The translations under genes were made by a program, and so were the position numbers. Positions 13,871 to 21,271 of a stretch of 29,391 nt of DNA are shown in pieces. The notes beneath the pieces are model-generated. The model had not been told where the DNA came from. It did no database searches and saw only the letters and a program-made list of their open reading frames with translations. Position 1 is the stretch's first letter. Every line of letters begins with the position of its first letter. This stretch comes from an uncultured Bacilli bacterium (GTDB lineage: Bacteria; Bacillota_I; Bacilli_A; RF39; UBA660): assembly GCA_949879835.1 (NCBI GenBank), contig CATLBU010000003.1, positions 1 to 29,391 of the forward strand, read 5' to 3'.

Positions 13871-14752
13871 TTAAAAATCATGAAATCCAAATTCTTGCAA
13901 GTATTTTTCTTTATCTCGCCATTTCTTAATGGTTTTTACATATAATTCTAAATAAACTTTTGTTTGTAATAGATTTTCAAGCTCTTTTCTTGCTCGAACA
14001 CCAATCTCTTTTATTTTATTTCCTTTTGAACCAATAATAATCTTTTTTAGGGAATCTCGATCTACAATAATTGCGACATGAATGTGGTAAAGATTTTTAT
14101 TTTTTTTCATGCTTTCTACAACACAAGTAAGAGAATGGGGAACTTCTTCCTTCGTTAATTCAAAAACTTTTTCTCTTACAATTTCAGCAATCGTAAAAGT
14201 AATTGGTTTATTTGTAATTTGATGCTCTTCGTAATATGGAATATCATCTTTTAAATATTTTTTTAATGTTTGAATGAAATCTTTTACATTATTGTTTTTC
14301 AATGCTGATAGGGGAATAATTTCAACGAATGGGTAAACATCTTTATATTCGTTTATTTTTAATAATATTTGATTATGTGTTAATTGATCAATCTTATTAA
14401 TCACTAAAATTACAGGTTTATTAACTTCTTTTAATTTATCGATAATAAACTGATCCCCGCCACCAAAATCCTTTGTTCCATCTACTAGCATAGCAATCAC
14501 ATCAACATCGTTTATACTATAATAAACTTGTTCATTTAAATATTTTCCTAATTTATGAGTAGATTTATGCACGCCTGGTGTATCCACAAAAATAATTTGA
14601 GTATCCTTTTCATTATAAATGCCTTGAATTACATTTCTAGTAGTTTGCGGTTTATTAGAGGTAATTGCTATCTTTGTTCCAATAATACTATTTAATAACG
14701 TAGACTTACCAACATTAGGACGTCCTACAAAACTAACAAACCCACTTCTCAT
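13871..14752 (-). CDS. era: GTPase Era
   Basis: A 293-residue GTPase that binds the 3' end of 16S rRNA and assists 30S assembly. Motifs: G1 GRPNVGKST (residues 10-18), G2 Thr in KPQTTRN, G3 DTPG, G4 NKID, G5 SALK. The C-terminal KH domain carries GSKGNKIKEIGVRARKELE. Length is normal. Its ATG overlaps the cdd stop by ATGA, so the two are translationally coupled. Confidence 0.97.
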   Translation of the reverse strand: MRSGFVSFVGRPNVGKSTLLNSIIGTKIAITSNKPQTTRNVIQGIYNEKDTQIIFVDTPGVHKSTHKLGKYLNEQVYYSINDVDVIAMLVDGTKDFGGGDQFIIDKLKEVNKPVILVINKIDQLTHNQILLKINEYKDVYPFVEIIPLSALKNNNVKDFIQTLKKYLKDDIPYYEEHQITNKPITFTIAEIVREKVFELTKEEVPHSLTCVVESMKKNKNLYHIHVAIIVDRDSLKKIIIGSKGNKIKEIGVRARKELENLLQTKVYLELYVKTIKKWRDKEKYLQEFGFHDF

Positions 14753-15135
14753 AATAAATCCTCTTCATCAAACGGAACAGGGCATAATTCCTCTACTGTG
14801 TATATTTTTTGATCTCCATGATGATTCATTAGAATAATTTTTTTATCTTTTTCAAAAAATTCTGAAATCACTTGTCGACATAAAAAACAGCAACTACTAA
14901 TTTTAGGGCTATCTACCATTACGTATAGCCTATCAAAATCATACTGTTGATACCCAGAACTAATAGCGCTTAAAATAGCACTCCTTTCAGCACAGATTGT
15001 CGCACCATAAGAAGCATTTTCTACATTTACTCCACAAAATTCTTTCCCATCTTTCATCACTACAATACTAGCTACTCGAAAATGAGAATATGGACTATAA
15101 CTATGGTTCATCAAATCAATTAGTTTTTGTTTCAT
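14749..15135 (-). CDS. cdd: Cytidine deaminase
   Basis: A 128-residue zinc enzyme converting cytidine and deoxycytidine to uridines in pyrimidine salvage. The active site is NASYGATICAERSAI (Cys48, Glu50) with Cys83 and Cys86. The usual Pro-Cys-x-x-Cys reads Cys-Cys-Phe-Leu-Cys here (82-86), so proline is replaced by cysteine. Substrate strings SPYSHFRV and VNVEN are intact. GGTGATGAG precedes the ATG. It is the first gene of a long run from a strong promoter and is coupled to era, as in Bacillus. Confidence 0.94.
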   Translation of the reverse strand: MKQKLIDLMNHSYSPYSHFRVASIVVMKDGKEFCGVNVENASYGATICAERSAILSAISSGYQQYDFDRLYVMVDSPKISSCCFLCRQVISEFFEKDKKIILMNHHGDQKIYTVEELCPVPFDEEDLL

Positions 15136-15158
15136 CTCATCACCATCTCTACTATTTC

Positions 15159-15187
15159 ATTGTACAAAAATATAGAATCAAAGTCAA
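15159..15187 (-). promoter_or_regulatory. Promoter of the cdd-era-recO run
   Basis: On the minus strand: TTGACT (15182-15187), exactly 17 bases, TACAAT (15159-15164). It starts about 24 bases upstream of the cdd ATG and is among the best sigma-A-type matches in the window. Confidence 0.75.
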
Positions 15188-15210
15188 TTTATTAAATAAA
15201 ATATAGAGTT

Positions 15211-15236
15211 TAAAAAAGATGGCTTTTAACCATACT
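15211..15236 (-). terminator. Terminator after the dgkA-linked hypothetical gene
   Basis: On the minus strand ATGGTT-loop-AGCCAT (one G-T pair) is followed by six Ts. The stem covers the stop codon at 15226. It closes the yqfC-to-15.2 kb run before the cdd promoter. Confidence 0.7.
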
Positions 15237-15720
15237 TATAGCGATTCAAATATAAGACTTTATTATTCTTGTTATGATCATTATACCTTCTATTTTTAAG
15301 TCTATGATTCATTTTTTTAAAGGTTGATTTTATATTGTTTGATACAACTTGTTGCTTTGTAACCCATTTCGACTTTTTCTTTTTAGGATCATATTGTTCT
15401 TTTTTTATTTTTAAAACATAACATCCTATCTCTTTCTTATAGTTTAAACTAACAATTACTTTATGATCTAAAATATATTGTTTAAAATCATCCTGTCTAG
15501 GGAACAAATACTCATCAAAATCAAAAAATTTAAAACAATCACTATTTACAAATTCATTATCATAATATGTAAAATACCCAAAATATCCCCCTGTATGTTT
15601 ATTTACACTAAACTGTAATTTTAGTCCTTTATAAAGACAATATCCTATAATATCCATAAATTGATATGGAGTTTTATCAAATGATAAAAATGGAATAAAA
15701 TAATTTGGTACTTGATTCAC
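15226..15720 (-). CDS. Hypothetical basic protein coupled to dgkA
   Basis: About 164 residues, family not recognised. It is rich in Tyr, Phe and Lys, with a very basic C-terminus (KKKKSKWVTKQ, then HRLKNRRYNDHNKNNK), so it may bind nucleic acid or an acidic surface. There is no signal peptide. I chose GTG at 15720, which overlaps the dgkA stop as GTGA. The frame runs a further 63 bases upstream to a TTG inside dgkA, but that part mirrors dgkA coding and has no ribosome site. It is the last gene of the run. Confidence 0.65.
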   Translation of the reverse strand: MNQVPNYFIPFLSFDKTPYQFMDIIGYCLYKGLKLQFSVNKHTGGYFGYFTYYDNEFVNSDCFKFFDFDEYLFPRQDDFKQYILDHKVIVSLNYKKEIGCYVLKIKKEQYDPKKKKSKWVTKQQVVSNNIKSTFKKMNHRLKNRRYNDHNKNNKVLYLNRYKYG

Positions 15721-16115
15721 GATAATACGCTCATTATTTTGGGTAAAAAAATAATAATTCCACCAATGAGAGAGATAAGACAAAAAATTAAAGTTGCCCC
15801 ACTAGCAGTATCTTTTGCTATTTTAGCTAGTGGATGGAGTTTAGGAGATGCCAAATCCACTACTGCTTCAATTGCTGAATTGATAAGTTCTGTAGCCATA
15901 ATAAGCCCTATTATTAAAATACAAAATAACCATTCTTGAGGACTCAAATTTAATAACATTCCTAAAATTAAAACAAGCACAGAACAAATAAAAATAATAA
16001 TCATGTTATGTTCATATCGAATAGCATAAACAATGCCATCTATTGCATGAAAAAAACTCTTTTGATAGCGAGTCCAAGCACCCCCACTATCCTTATTTCG
16101 TAATACCTGCTTCAT
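15717..16115 (-). CDS. dgkA: Diacylglycerol/undecaprenol kinase family protein
   Basis: A 132-residue membrane kinase with three hydrophobic helices. Signature motifs are ATELINSAIEAVVDL and HPLAKIAKDTASGA, plus an amphipathic N-terminal helix (ARYQKSFFHAIDG-like). Gram-positive members phosphorylate undecaprenol, recycling the cell-wall lipid carrier. The ATG lies within the ybeY 3' end (23-base overlap) after AGGAG, as in Bacillus. The following hypothetical gene starts on its stop codon. Confidence 0.93.
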   Translation of the reverse strand: MKQVLRNKDSGGAWTRYQKSFFHAIDGIVYAIRYEHNMIIIFICSVLVLILGMLLNLSPQEWLFCILIIGLIMATELINSAIEAVVDLASPKLHPLAKIAKDTASGATLIFCLISLIGGIIIFLPKIMSVLS

Positions 16116-16533
16116 TTAAAATCAACTCCTGTTTTGAAAACATAGTCTTTTCTTCCTCTAAAGTCATATGATCATAACCCAATAAATGTAAAAAACCATG
16201 AACGGCTAAAAAACAAATCTCTCTTTGAAAACTATGTTGATACTCTTTTGATTGTTCTCTAGCTTTATCTACCGATATGTAAATATCTCCTAATAAACGA
16301 TATTGGTCAAAATCAACCGTTTCATTATCCTCAAGGGCAAAAGTAATAACATCTGTTTCACGATCAATATGACGATAATTTTTATTCAATTCATGAATAT
16401 AATGGTTATCTACTAAAATAACGTTAAATTCGATATTACTTAATCTCTCCTTTTGAATTGCAAGATTTAAAACTCTTTCTATTTCTGATATCTCTTTGAT
16501 TTCTTTTTTTGTTTCATTAAAAATTTCAAACAT
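16093..16533 (-). CDS. ybeY: Endoribonuclease YbeY
   Basis: A 146-residue zinc RNase for 16S rRNA 3' maturation and ribosome quality control. The metal site is HGFLHLLGYDH near residue 114, with the usual following EEEKTMFSKQE. The typical RHIDRETDVITFAL segment and GDIYIS are present. AGGAGCG before the ATG lies within the end of the VanZ-like gene. In Bacillus, phoH and yqfF come before ybeY; here a VanZ-like gene does. Confidence 0.95.
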   Translation of the reverse strand: MFEIFNETKKEIKEISEIERVLNLAIQKERLSNIEFNVILVDNHYIHELNKNYRHIDRETDVITFALEDNETVDFDQYRLLGDIYISVDKAREQSKEYQHSFQREICFLAVHGFLHLLGYDHMTLEEEKTMFSKQELILNEAGITK

Positions 16534-16534
16534 A

Positions 16535-17146
16535 CTAATTCGCTCCTAAAATGGTATAAATATAATAAAATATAAAACTTAAAATTGCAATGACTATTAT
16601 ATTATAAAAAATATTGTTTTTCAAGCGATGTGGCAAGCGATCTCGAAGAAAATAAATAAATCGATAGATATAAAATCCAAATAACCCTCCTAGTACATTT
16701 AACATAATATCATCTACATCAAATACTCTTCCTATTAATAATTGAGTAAATTCGATAGTACAAGAAACGAGTAAACTTAAATATAGAATAATTCTTTTTT
16801 TATCTAGTTTTAAAAAATAAGAGGTAAAAAAGCCATATGGCATAAACATAATCATATTTCCAACCACATTTCTAAAAAATCTTTCACTAAAAATTCGATA
16901 GCGAAACATTTCCTGAAATGGAATAAAATTAGAAGTAGACCAACTAACATCCTGAAAAGTTACCACATAGAAAAGACTCATAATATAAATCACAAAACCA
17001 AGTTTTAAAATTTCACGATATAAAATAAAACTTTCACGATTTTTTACTAAATATACAATTCTAATAGATGACAAAATAACTGTAATAATTACAAGCATTG
17101 GCCAAATATTTGCTAATATGTTTTTAATAGTAATATCAAACATCAT
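16535..17146 (-). CDS. VanZ-like membrane protein
   Basis: A 203-residue protein with about five membrane helices. The VanZ-type pattern is visible: NFIPFQE near residue 72, NVVGNMIMFMPYGF, CTIEFTQLLIGRVFDVDDIMLNVLGGLFG. The VanZ family was named for low-level teicoplanin resistance, but most members are of unknown function. It sits between yqfD and ybeY, with gaps of four and one bases, in place of phoH-yqfF. Two ATGs in tandem start it. Confidence 0.87.
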   Translation of the reverse strand: MMFDITIKNILANIWPMLVIITVILSSIRIVYLVKNRESFILYREILKLGFVIYIMSLFYVVTFQDVSWSTSNFIPFQEMFRYRIFSERFFRNVVGNMIMFMPYGFFTSYFLKLDKKRIILYLSLLVSCTIEFTQLLIGRVFDVDDIMLNVLGGLFGFYIYRFIYFLRDRLPHRLKNNIFYNIIVIAILSFIFYYIYTILGAN

Positions 17147-17149
17147 CTC

Positions 17150-18340
17150 TTATTCTCCCTCTTTAATTTGAGTCTCCTCTGAAACAATTTCTTTTGTATC
17201 TGTAATATCTTCACATACACTAAAAAATATCTCTACTACTATTTTACTATCATTTTGTTCAACATTCAATTGTTTATAATCAATTATATATTCATTGTCA
17301 TTTAATTTACCCTCAATTTGCGCTTTAGCGCGATCAATTGCTTTTTTGATAGCTTCCTCTTTTGTATACTTTTCATCAATAACTTTTGTTTCTGTTTGTT
17401 CTTGTTTTACTAGTTGAATAGGAAGAAGGTTATTTTTTAAAAGTATTTTTTCTTTTATATTCTTTGTTTTATAACGATTCCACTCTATACTAAAATATCG
17501 ATTTAAAAATTTAATGGCATAGACTGTTTTATTTTTATTTAAAGAGATTGTCTCTTGATAGTGTAAAGGGTATTCTACCGTTGTTTTATACCAAACTTCT
17601 CCATATATTTTTCCATTTGCTCCAATTAAGTTTTTAGTAACTTCATTTAGTTGAATATCCCCTGTAATAACAACATCCCCCTTGTTAACATAATCATTTA
17701 CATTCTTTACAATTTCTCCAGAGGAAGCATTAATTTTTTTTAAAATTGCAGATTTTTTAGCTACTATATTTTGTATTGGAATCGAATTTTTAGATTTAGT
17801 AATAATTCTTTCTTCTACCCTTACAATATATTTTGTTCCTTCTTCTTCTATTTCCAACCACTCTATTTGGTCCTTATACTTATTAAGAATTTTTTTCTTT
17901 ATACTTTGAATAGAGGAATAACTTTTTTTTAAATGTTTCTCTTCTATTCCATATTCTTTTAATTCGTTTCTCAAAAGATTACGGATTTCTTTATTATTAT
18001 GAACAATTTCAATTTTAAAAATCATATGTGTTAATAGCTGAAGGATAATATAGCCAATTATAATGGAAATGAATAAGTATTGATTTTTTTTGATGAGTTT
18101 TTTCAGTTTATCCAATCCAAATGTATCAATTTGTTCAATTTCATAAATCGTTTTTATTTCTTCTACTTTTTCTAAATCCTTTTTATATATTTTTAGAATT
18201 GCTTCGTTATAACGAACTATTTTCAGATCTAGTATCTCTATGTTTAATCGAATTACTTTTTTTAAAAATCGCTCTATGTTTTTTCCCTGAATTCTTATTT
18301 TCACAGAGCTTTTTAGTTGATTTATAAATTCATTTTTCAA
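17150..18340 (-). CDS. yqfD: Sporulation protein YqfD
   Basis: A 396-residue protein matching YqfD. It has an N-terminal cytoplasmic alpha-beta part (residues 1-85, VKIRIQGKNIERFLKKVIRL), one membrane helix near 90-113, then a long extracytoplasmic part. That part contains IEWLEIEEEGTKYIVRVEER, a segment related to SpoIV/FtsQ-like folds, and a short acidic tail. In Bacillus it is made in the mother cell under sigma E with YqfC and is needed for spore cortex or coat steps. The start is TTG at 18340 with AAGGTGAT upstream. It begins four bases after yqfC. Confidence 0.9.
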   Translation of the reverse strand: MKNEFINQLKSSVKIRIQGKNIERFLKKVIRLNIEILDLKIVRYNEAILKIYKKDLEKVEEIKTIYEIEQIDTFGLDKLKKLIKKNQYLFISIIIGYIILQLLTHMIFKIEIVHNNKEIRNLLRNELKEYGIEEKHLKKSYSSIQSIKKKILNKYKDQIEWLEIEEEGTKYIVRVEERIITKSKNSIPIQNIVAKKSAILKKINASSGEIVKNVNDYVNKGDVVITGDIQLNEVTKNLIGANGKIYGEVWYKTTVEYPLHYQETISLNKNKTVYAIKFLNRYFSIEWNRYKTKNIKEKILLKNNLLPIQLVKQEQTETKVIDEKYTKEEAIKKAIDRAKAQIEGKLNDNEYIIDYKQLNVEQNDSKIVVEIFFSVCEDITDTKEIVSEETQIKEGE

Positions 18341-18344
18341 AAAA

Positions 18345-18584
18345 TCACCTTAATTCTACATTTTTTATTTTTCCTGTTATTAAAACCTCATCTACTAACA
18401 ATTTAGATACTACTAACTTTTCTCCATTTACAACAATATTTCCTTTCTCATGGCGAATAATAATTTTATTAGAATCGAAATGCCCAATTTCCTTATAATT
18501 TGCGACATTTACACAATCCTCTAATATTGTAATCTTTAGCTCATCATCTAAAATATAATCTCGAAACCTATTTACAATTCCCAT
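18345..18584 (-). CDS. yqfC: Sporulation protein YqfC (YabP family)
   Basis: A 79-residue protein with the YabP/YqfC pattern: an N-terminal helix followed by repeated short strands (ITILEDCVNVANYKEIGHFD, NKIIIRHEKGNIVVNGEKLV, VDEVLITGKI). In Bacillus it is paired with yqfD and expressed under sigma E. AGGTGATA precedes the ATG. It is the first gene of the run reaching 15.2 kb. I did not find a convincing sigma-E promoter in the short space after the LCP terminator. Confidence 0.9.
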   Translation of the reverse strand: MGIVNRFRDYILDDELKITILEDCVNVANYKEIGHFDSNKIIIRHEKGNIVVNGEKLVVSKLLVDEVLITGKIKNVELR

Positions 18585-18632
18585 ATTATCACCTATATAA
18601 TCTTATTAAATTAATAGGGTATTTATGTGCAA

Positions 18633-18660
18633 ACAAAAAAAGTCCAAAATCTTGAACTTT
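18633..18660 (-). terminator. Terminator of the LCP gene
   Basis: On the minus strand AAGTTCAA-loop-TTGGACTT (one G-T pair) is followed by a T-run. It lies just after the LCP stop codon and before yqfC. Confidence 0.75.
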
Positions 18661-18667
18661 TTTATAA

Positions 18668-20731
18668 TCATGGCATTAATTCATCTGGCAAATCTGGAGT
18701 ATCTGGCACATTCGGTTCCTGTTCTTTTGTACAAACACCATCTATTTTCTCATAACCTGGTTTACATAAACAAGTCGCGCCATCAGCTCCTAATTCCTCA
18801 TTTGTTCCACATGTTATTTGTTTTTTTGTACAAACTCCATTTACTTTTTCATAACCTGGTTTACATAAGCAGGTTACTCCGTCGGCACCTAATTCTTCAT
18901 TTTCTTTGCATGTTATTGTTTTTTTAGGAGTCTCTTTAATAGTATCGTCTTTCCTTGTACAGACTCCATTCACCTTTGAATACCCATTTTTACATACACA
19001 ACTGACTCCATCAGCTCCTAATTCTTCATTTGTTCCACATGTTTTTGTATCGGATTTTCTTTTTGAAGATGAATCGTAACTTTGCATTCTACCAGTTAAT
19101 CCTTGTCCAATTACTTCTTGTTCATACTCCTGATCAATTCGAAAACTAAAATTCTTAATAATTTCTGGATCTTCTAATCCTAAATTAATCTTCATAGCAC
19201 TGATTACAGCTTCTAAACTTTCATCAGATAAAACGTAATTATATAGATCTAAGCCAGTTCCTGGATCATAAATATAAGCATCTTTTCCACTTAAATATAA
19301 TCGTTGAATTCCAAGTAGGTCTTCTACTTCTCCTCCACTACTTTTTACAATGATATCTTTTCCTATATTATATAGTGATAAAATTTCATTTCTAGTCATA
19401 TTTGTTTCCATACTGTTACTAACAGTATCTAACAACTTATAAACTGTATCAATATTTCGAACCTGTTTCATTTTATTCATCAGTGCCCTAACAACTGTTT
19501 GCTGGTTCTGACCTCTAATGAAATCATTGCTTGTATAATTACTATATTTTGCGCCGCAATAGGCAGGCCAAGGATGTCGATTTCGAGAAAAGGCTAAAGC
19601 TTTTTCTCCATCTAATGTTTGAAATCCTTTATCAATATAAACTGTTCCATTTCCAAACTCACGATTACTATTCTGTTCACATAACGAATAAGGAACATCC
19701 ACATCTACTCCACCCAATGTATCTACTAGTTTTACAACTCCTTTAAAGTTGATTTTTACATAATAATCAATATCAATTCCTGTAAAGTTTTCGATTGTTT
19801 TTATCATACAATCTTGTCCATACCATGCAGCATGAGTAATTTTATTTTTTCTCTGTCCAGCAAAACACATAATAGGAACATAAGAATCACGCGGTATACT
19901 AAGCATTGTTGTATTTAATGTGGTTGGATTAAAAGTAATCAACATTAATGAGTCTCCATTAAAACTACTACTTGCGAGATTTTCATTTTCAGAATCTACA
20001 CCCATTAAAAGAATTGTAAAGGGGCGATTTAAAGTTGTGCTTTTTTTAGACTTAGAAGAATTTTTCTTTACTTTTTTTTCTTTTGTATAAATGATTTTTG
20101 TATCTTCACTTAAATGACTTAATTCCGCTTCCTCTACATTTTGAAACATTACAGTATAATTCGTTGGAAGAAGCGCATATTCTATTTCATTATCATATAA
20201 TCCCTTTAATAATGAAATGTAACTTTCATACTCCAGTATTTCGTTACTTAATTTTTGTTCTTTTATAATTTCTTTTGGAATTACATATCCATCAATACTA
20301 GTATCATCTGCAAGCATTCCAATTTTTCCATCTTTTACTTTACTAATATCATCTATTTTATTATCAGATAGTGTAATAAGACTACTTGAATAAGTCGTAG
20401 AATCAGTGGTCATATTTCCTATAATATTATAAGTCTTAATAATATAAAAAGCCCCTACACATAAAATAGTTGCATAAACAATCGTAACTGGAATGAAAAT
20501 TCCATATTTACTTTTCTGTTTTTTAACTGTTCCTTTATAGCAAATGAAGAAAATAATCCAAATAATTACAAGAGCTATTGCAATTAATAATCGCAGACGA
20601 TTCTCTATGTTGTTTAACAGAGCAATTGCATAAAGTAAATATCCAGTAGCAAATGTATTCATTAAAAATGTTATCACTACTATTAACGCTTTTAGTTTAT
20701 TTGTTTTAAAAAGTTGGAATAATCCTTTCAT
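18668..20731 (-). CDS. LytR-CpsA-Psr (LCP) family protein with Cys-rich C-terminal repeats
   Basis: A 687-residue membrane-anchored protein. LCP enzymes transfer undecaprenyl-linked polymers such as teichoic acid or capsule onto peptidoglycan. Three membrane helices lie at about 13-40, 46-64 and 78-98, followed by an extracellular part (115-220) recalling a small substrate-binding fold. The LCP domain is about 236-450, with Asp246, Asp260, Arg281-Asp282 (SIPRDS), Arg383 (AFSRNRH) and Arg406 (RGQNQQ). The C-terminus has three 30-residue repeats with four cysteines each, an unusual addition. The LCP domain itself also has several cysteines. AGGAGGT precedes the ATG. It is a single gene with its own promoter and terminator. 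Confidence 0.92.
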   Translation of the reverse strand: MKGLFQLFKTNKLKALIVVITFLMNTFATGYLLYAIALLNNIENRLRLLIAIALVIIWIIFFICYKGTVKKQKSKYGIFIPVTIVYATILCVGAFYIIKTYNIIGNMTTDSTTYSSSLITLSDNKIDDISKVKDGKIGMLADDTSIDGYVIPKEIIKEQKLSNEILEYESYISLLKGLYDNEIEYALLPTNYTVMFQNVEEAELSHLSEDTKIIYTKEKKVKKNSSKSKKSTTLNRPFTILLMGVDSENENLASSSFNGDSLMLITFNPTTLNTTMLSIPRDSYVPIMCFAGQRKNKITHAAWYGQDCMIKTIENFTGIDIDYYVKINFKGVVKLVDTLGGVDVDVPYSLCEQNSNREFGNGTVYIDKGFQTLDGEKALAFSRNRHPWPAYCGAKYSNYTSNDFIRGQNQQTVVRALMNKMKQVRNIDTVYKLLDTVSNSMETNMTRNEILSLYNIGKDIIVKSSGGEVEDLLGIQRLYLSGKDAYIYDPGTGLDLYNYVLSDESLEAVISAMKINLGLEDPEIIKNFSFRIDQEYEQEVIGQGLTGRMQSYDSSSKRKSDTKTCGTNEELGADGVSCVCKNGYSKVNGVCTRKDDTIKETPKKTITCKENEELGADGVTCLCKPGYEKVNGVCTKKQITCGTNEELGADGATCLCKPGYEKIDGVCTKEQEPNVPDTPDLPDELMP
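18722..19039 (-). repeat. Three Cys-rich protein repeats in the LCP tail
   Basis: Residues 565-594, 608-637 and 641-670 share the pattern C-x12-C-x-C-x10-C around EELGADG, LCKPGY and NGVCT. They resemble EGF-like or furin-like modules and are probably disulfide-bonded outside the cell. DNA copies are near-identical in parts, so copy number could vary. Confidence 0.85.
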
Positions 20732-20761
20732 GAAATACCTCCTAGTATATTAACAATAACC

Positions 20762-20790
20762 ATTATACATCTTTTTATGAAATTAGACAA
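20762..20790 (-). promoter_or_regulatory. Promoter of the LCP gene
   Basis: On the minus strand: TTGTCT (20785-20790), exactly 17 bases, TATAAT (20762-20767). It starts about 25 bases before AGGAGGT and the ATG. Confidence 0.75.
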
Positions 20791-20881
20791 GATGATTTTT
20801 GGATAGGTAACATACAATTTTATTCTTTTTCTTTATTTTTCTATAAAGAATCAACATTTAATAAAAATGGAATAAAATATA

Positions 20882-20910
20882 TTGTAAAATATTTATATTT
20901 TTGATATAAT
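20882..20910 (+). promoter_or_regulatory. Promoter of tRNA-Cys
   Basis: TTGTAA (20882-20887), 17 bases, TATAAT (20905-20910). The tRNA 5' end follows 14 bases later. Confidence 0.65.
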
Positions 20911-20923
20911 TATTTTGTTATTT

Positions 20924-20997
20924 GGGTCTATAGCCAAGTGGTAAGGCGTGGGACTGCAACTCCCTGATCGTTGGTTCAAATCCGACTAGGCCCTCCA
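20924..20997 (+). tRNA. tRNA-Cys (anticodon GCA)
   Basis: Full cloverleaf with encoded CCA. Acceptor GGGTCTA pairs with TAGGCCC (one G-T), followed by T and CCA. The D-arm is GCC...GGC-like. The anticodon stem GGGA/TCCC encloses CTGCAAC. The T-arm is GTTGG-TTCAAAT-CCGAC. It stands alone, not in a tRNA cluster. Confidence 0.95.
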
Positions 20998-21009
20998 TAG
21001 TGAAATCTG

Positions 21010-21028
21010 CTCGAACTTTTCGAGTTTT
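21010..21028 (+). terminator. First terminator after tRNA-Cys
   Basis: CTCGAA-CTT-TTCGAG followed by four Ts. It is a short, perfect stem. Confidence 0.65.
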
Positions 21029-21035
21029 AATAAAT

Positions 21036-21064
21036 AACTAATTCAGAAATGGATTAGTTTTTTT
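21036..21064 (+). terminator. Second terminator after tRNA-Cys
   Basis: AACTAATTC pairs with GGATTAGTT (one G-T) across a 6-base loop and runs into seven Ts. It backs up the first stem. Confidence 0.7.
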
Positions 21065-21255
21065 GTTATTTAGAAAACTATCCTGCTTTAAAAAGAAAAG
21101 ATGAAACTATGGTAAATATTATTAAGGAAGAATTAATGATAGAAGAATCATTAAAAAAGAAAATTGAATTTATTTGTGATTTTGCAAAAGTAAAACCTAC
21201 TATTATTAGAAAACTTCCTGCGCTATTCCTAAATGAATTTTATGACTTGGCATAA
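21058..21255 (+). pseudogene. Remnant of an unrecognised gene, 3' part
   Basis: The frame is open from 21058 to TAA at 21253-21255. Its translation includes ENYPALKRKDETMVNII, then KPTIIRKLPALFLNEFYDLA at the C-terminus. It looks like real protein rather than chance, but no ribosome site or proper start is present. An ATG at 21109 would give only 48 residues. The terminator of tRNA-Cys overlaps its open end. I take it as the surviving C-terminal piece of a gene truncated beside the tRNA. I do not recognise the family. Confidence 0.5.
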
Positions 21256-21271
21256 ACAACAACTCCTTTGA

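Noticed and set aside
14749..15135. TGA read as tryptophan (mycoplasma code)
   Set aside because: cdd ends in TGA with era starting on the same bases, and dgkA also ends in TGA; Trp is encoded by TGG throughout.
18625..18927. Plus-strand frame opposite the LCP repeats
   Set aside because: Its repetitive His/Leu translation is the antisense of the Cys-rich repeats; no ribosome site and no family match.
18722..19039. Possible CRISPR-like array from regularly spaced repeats
   Set aside because: The repeats are in-frame protein repeats of the LCP gene with conserved cysteines and no unique spacers.
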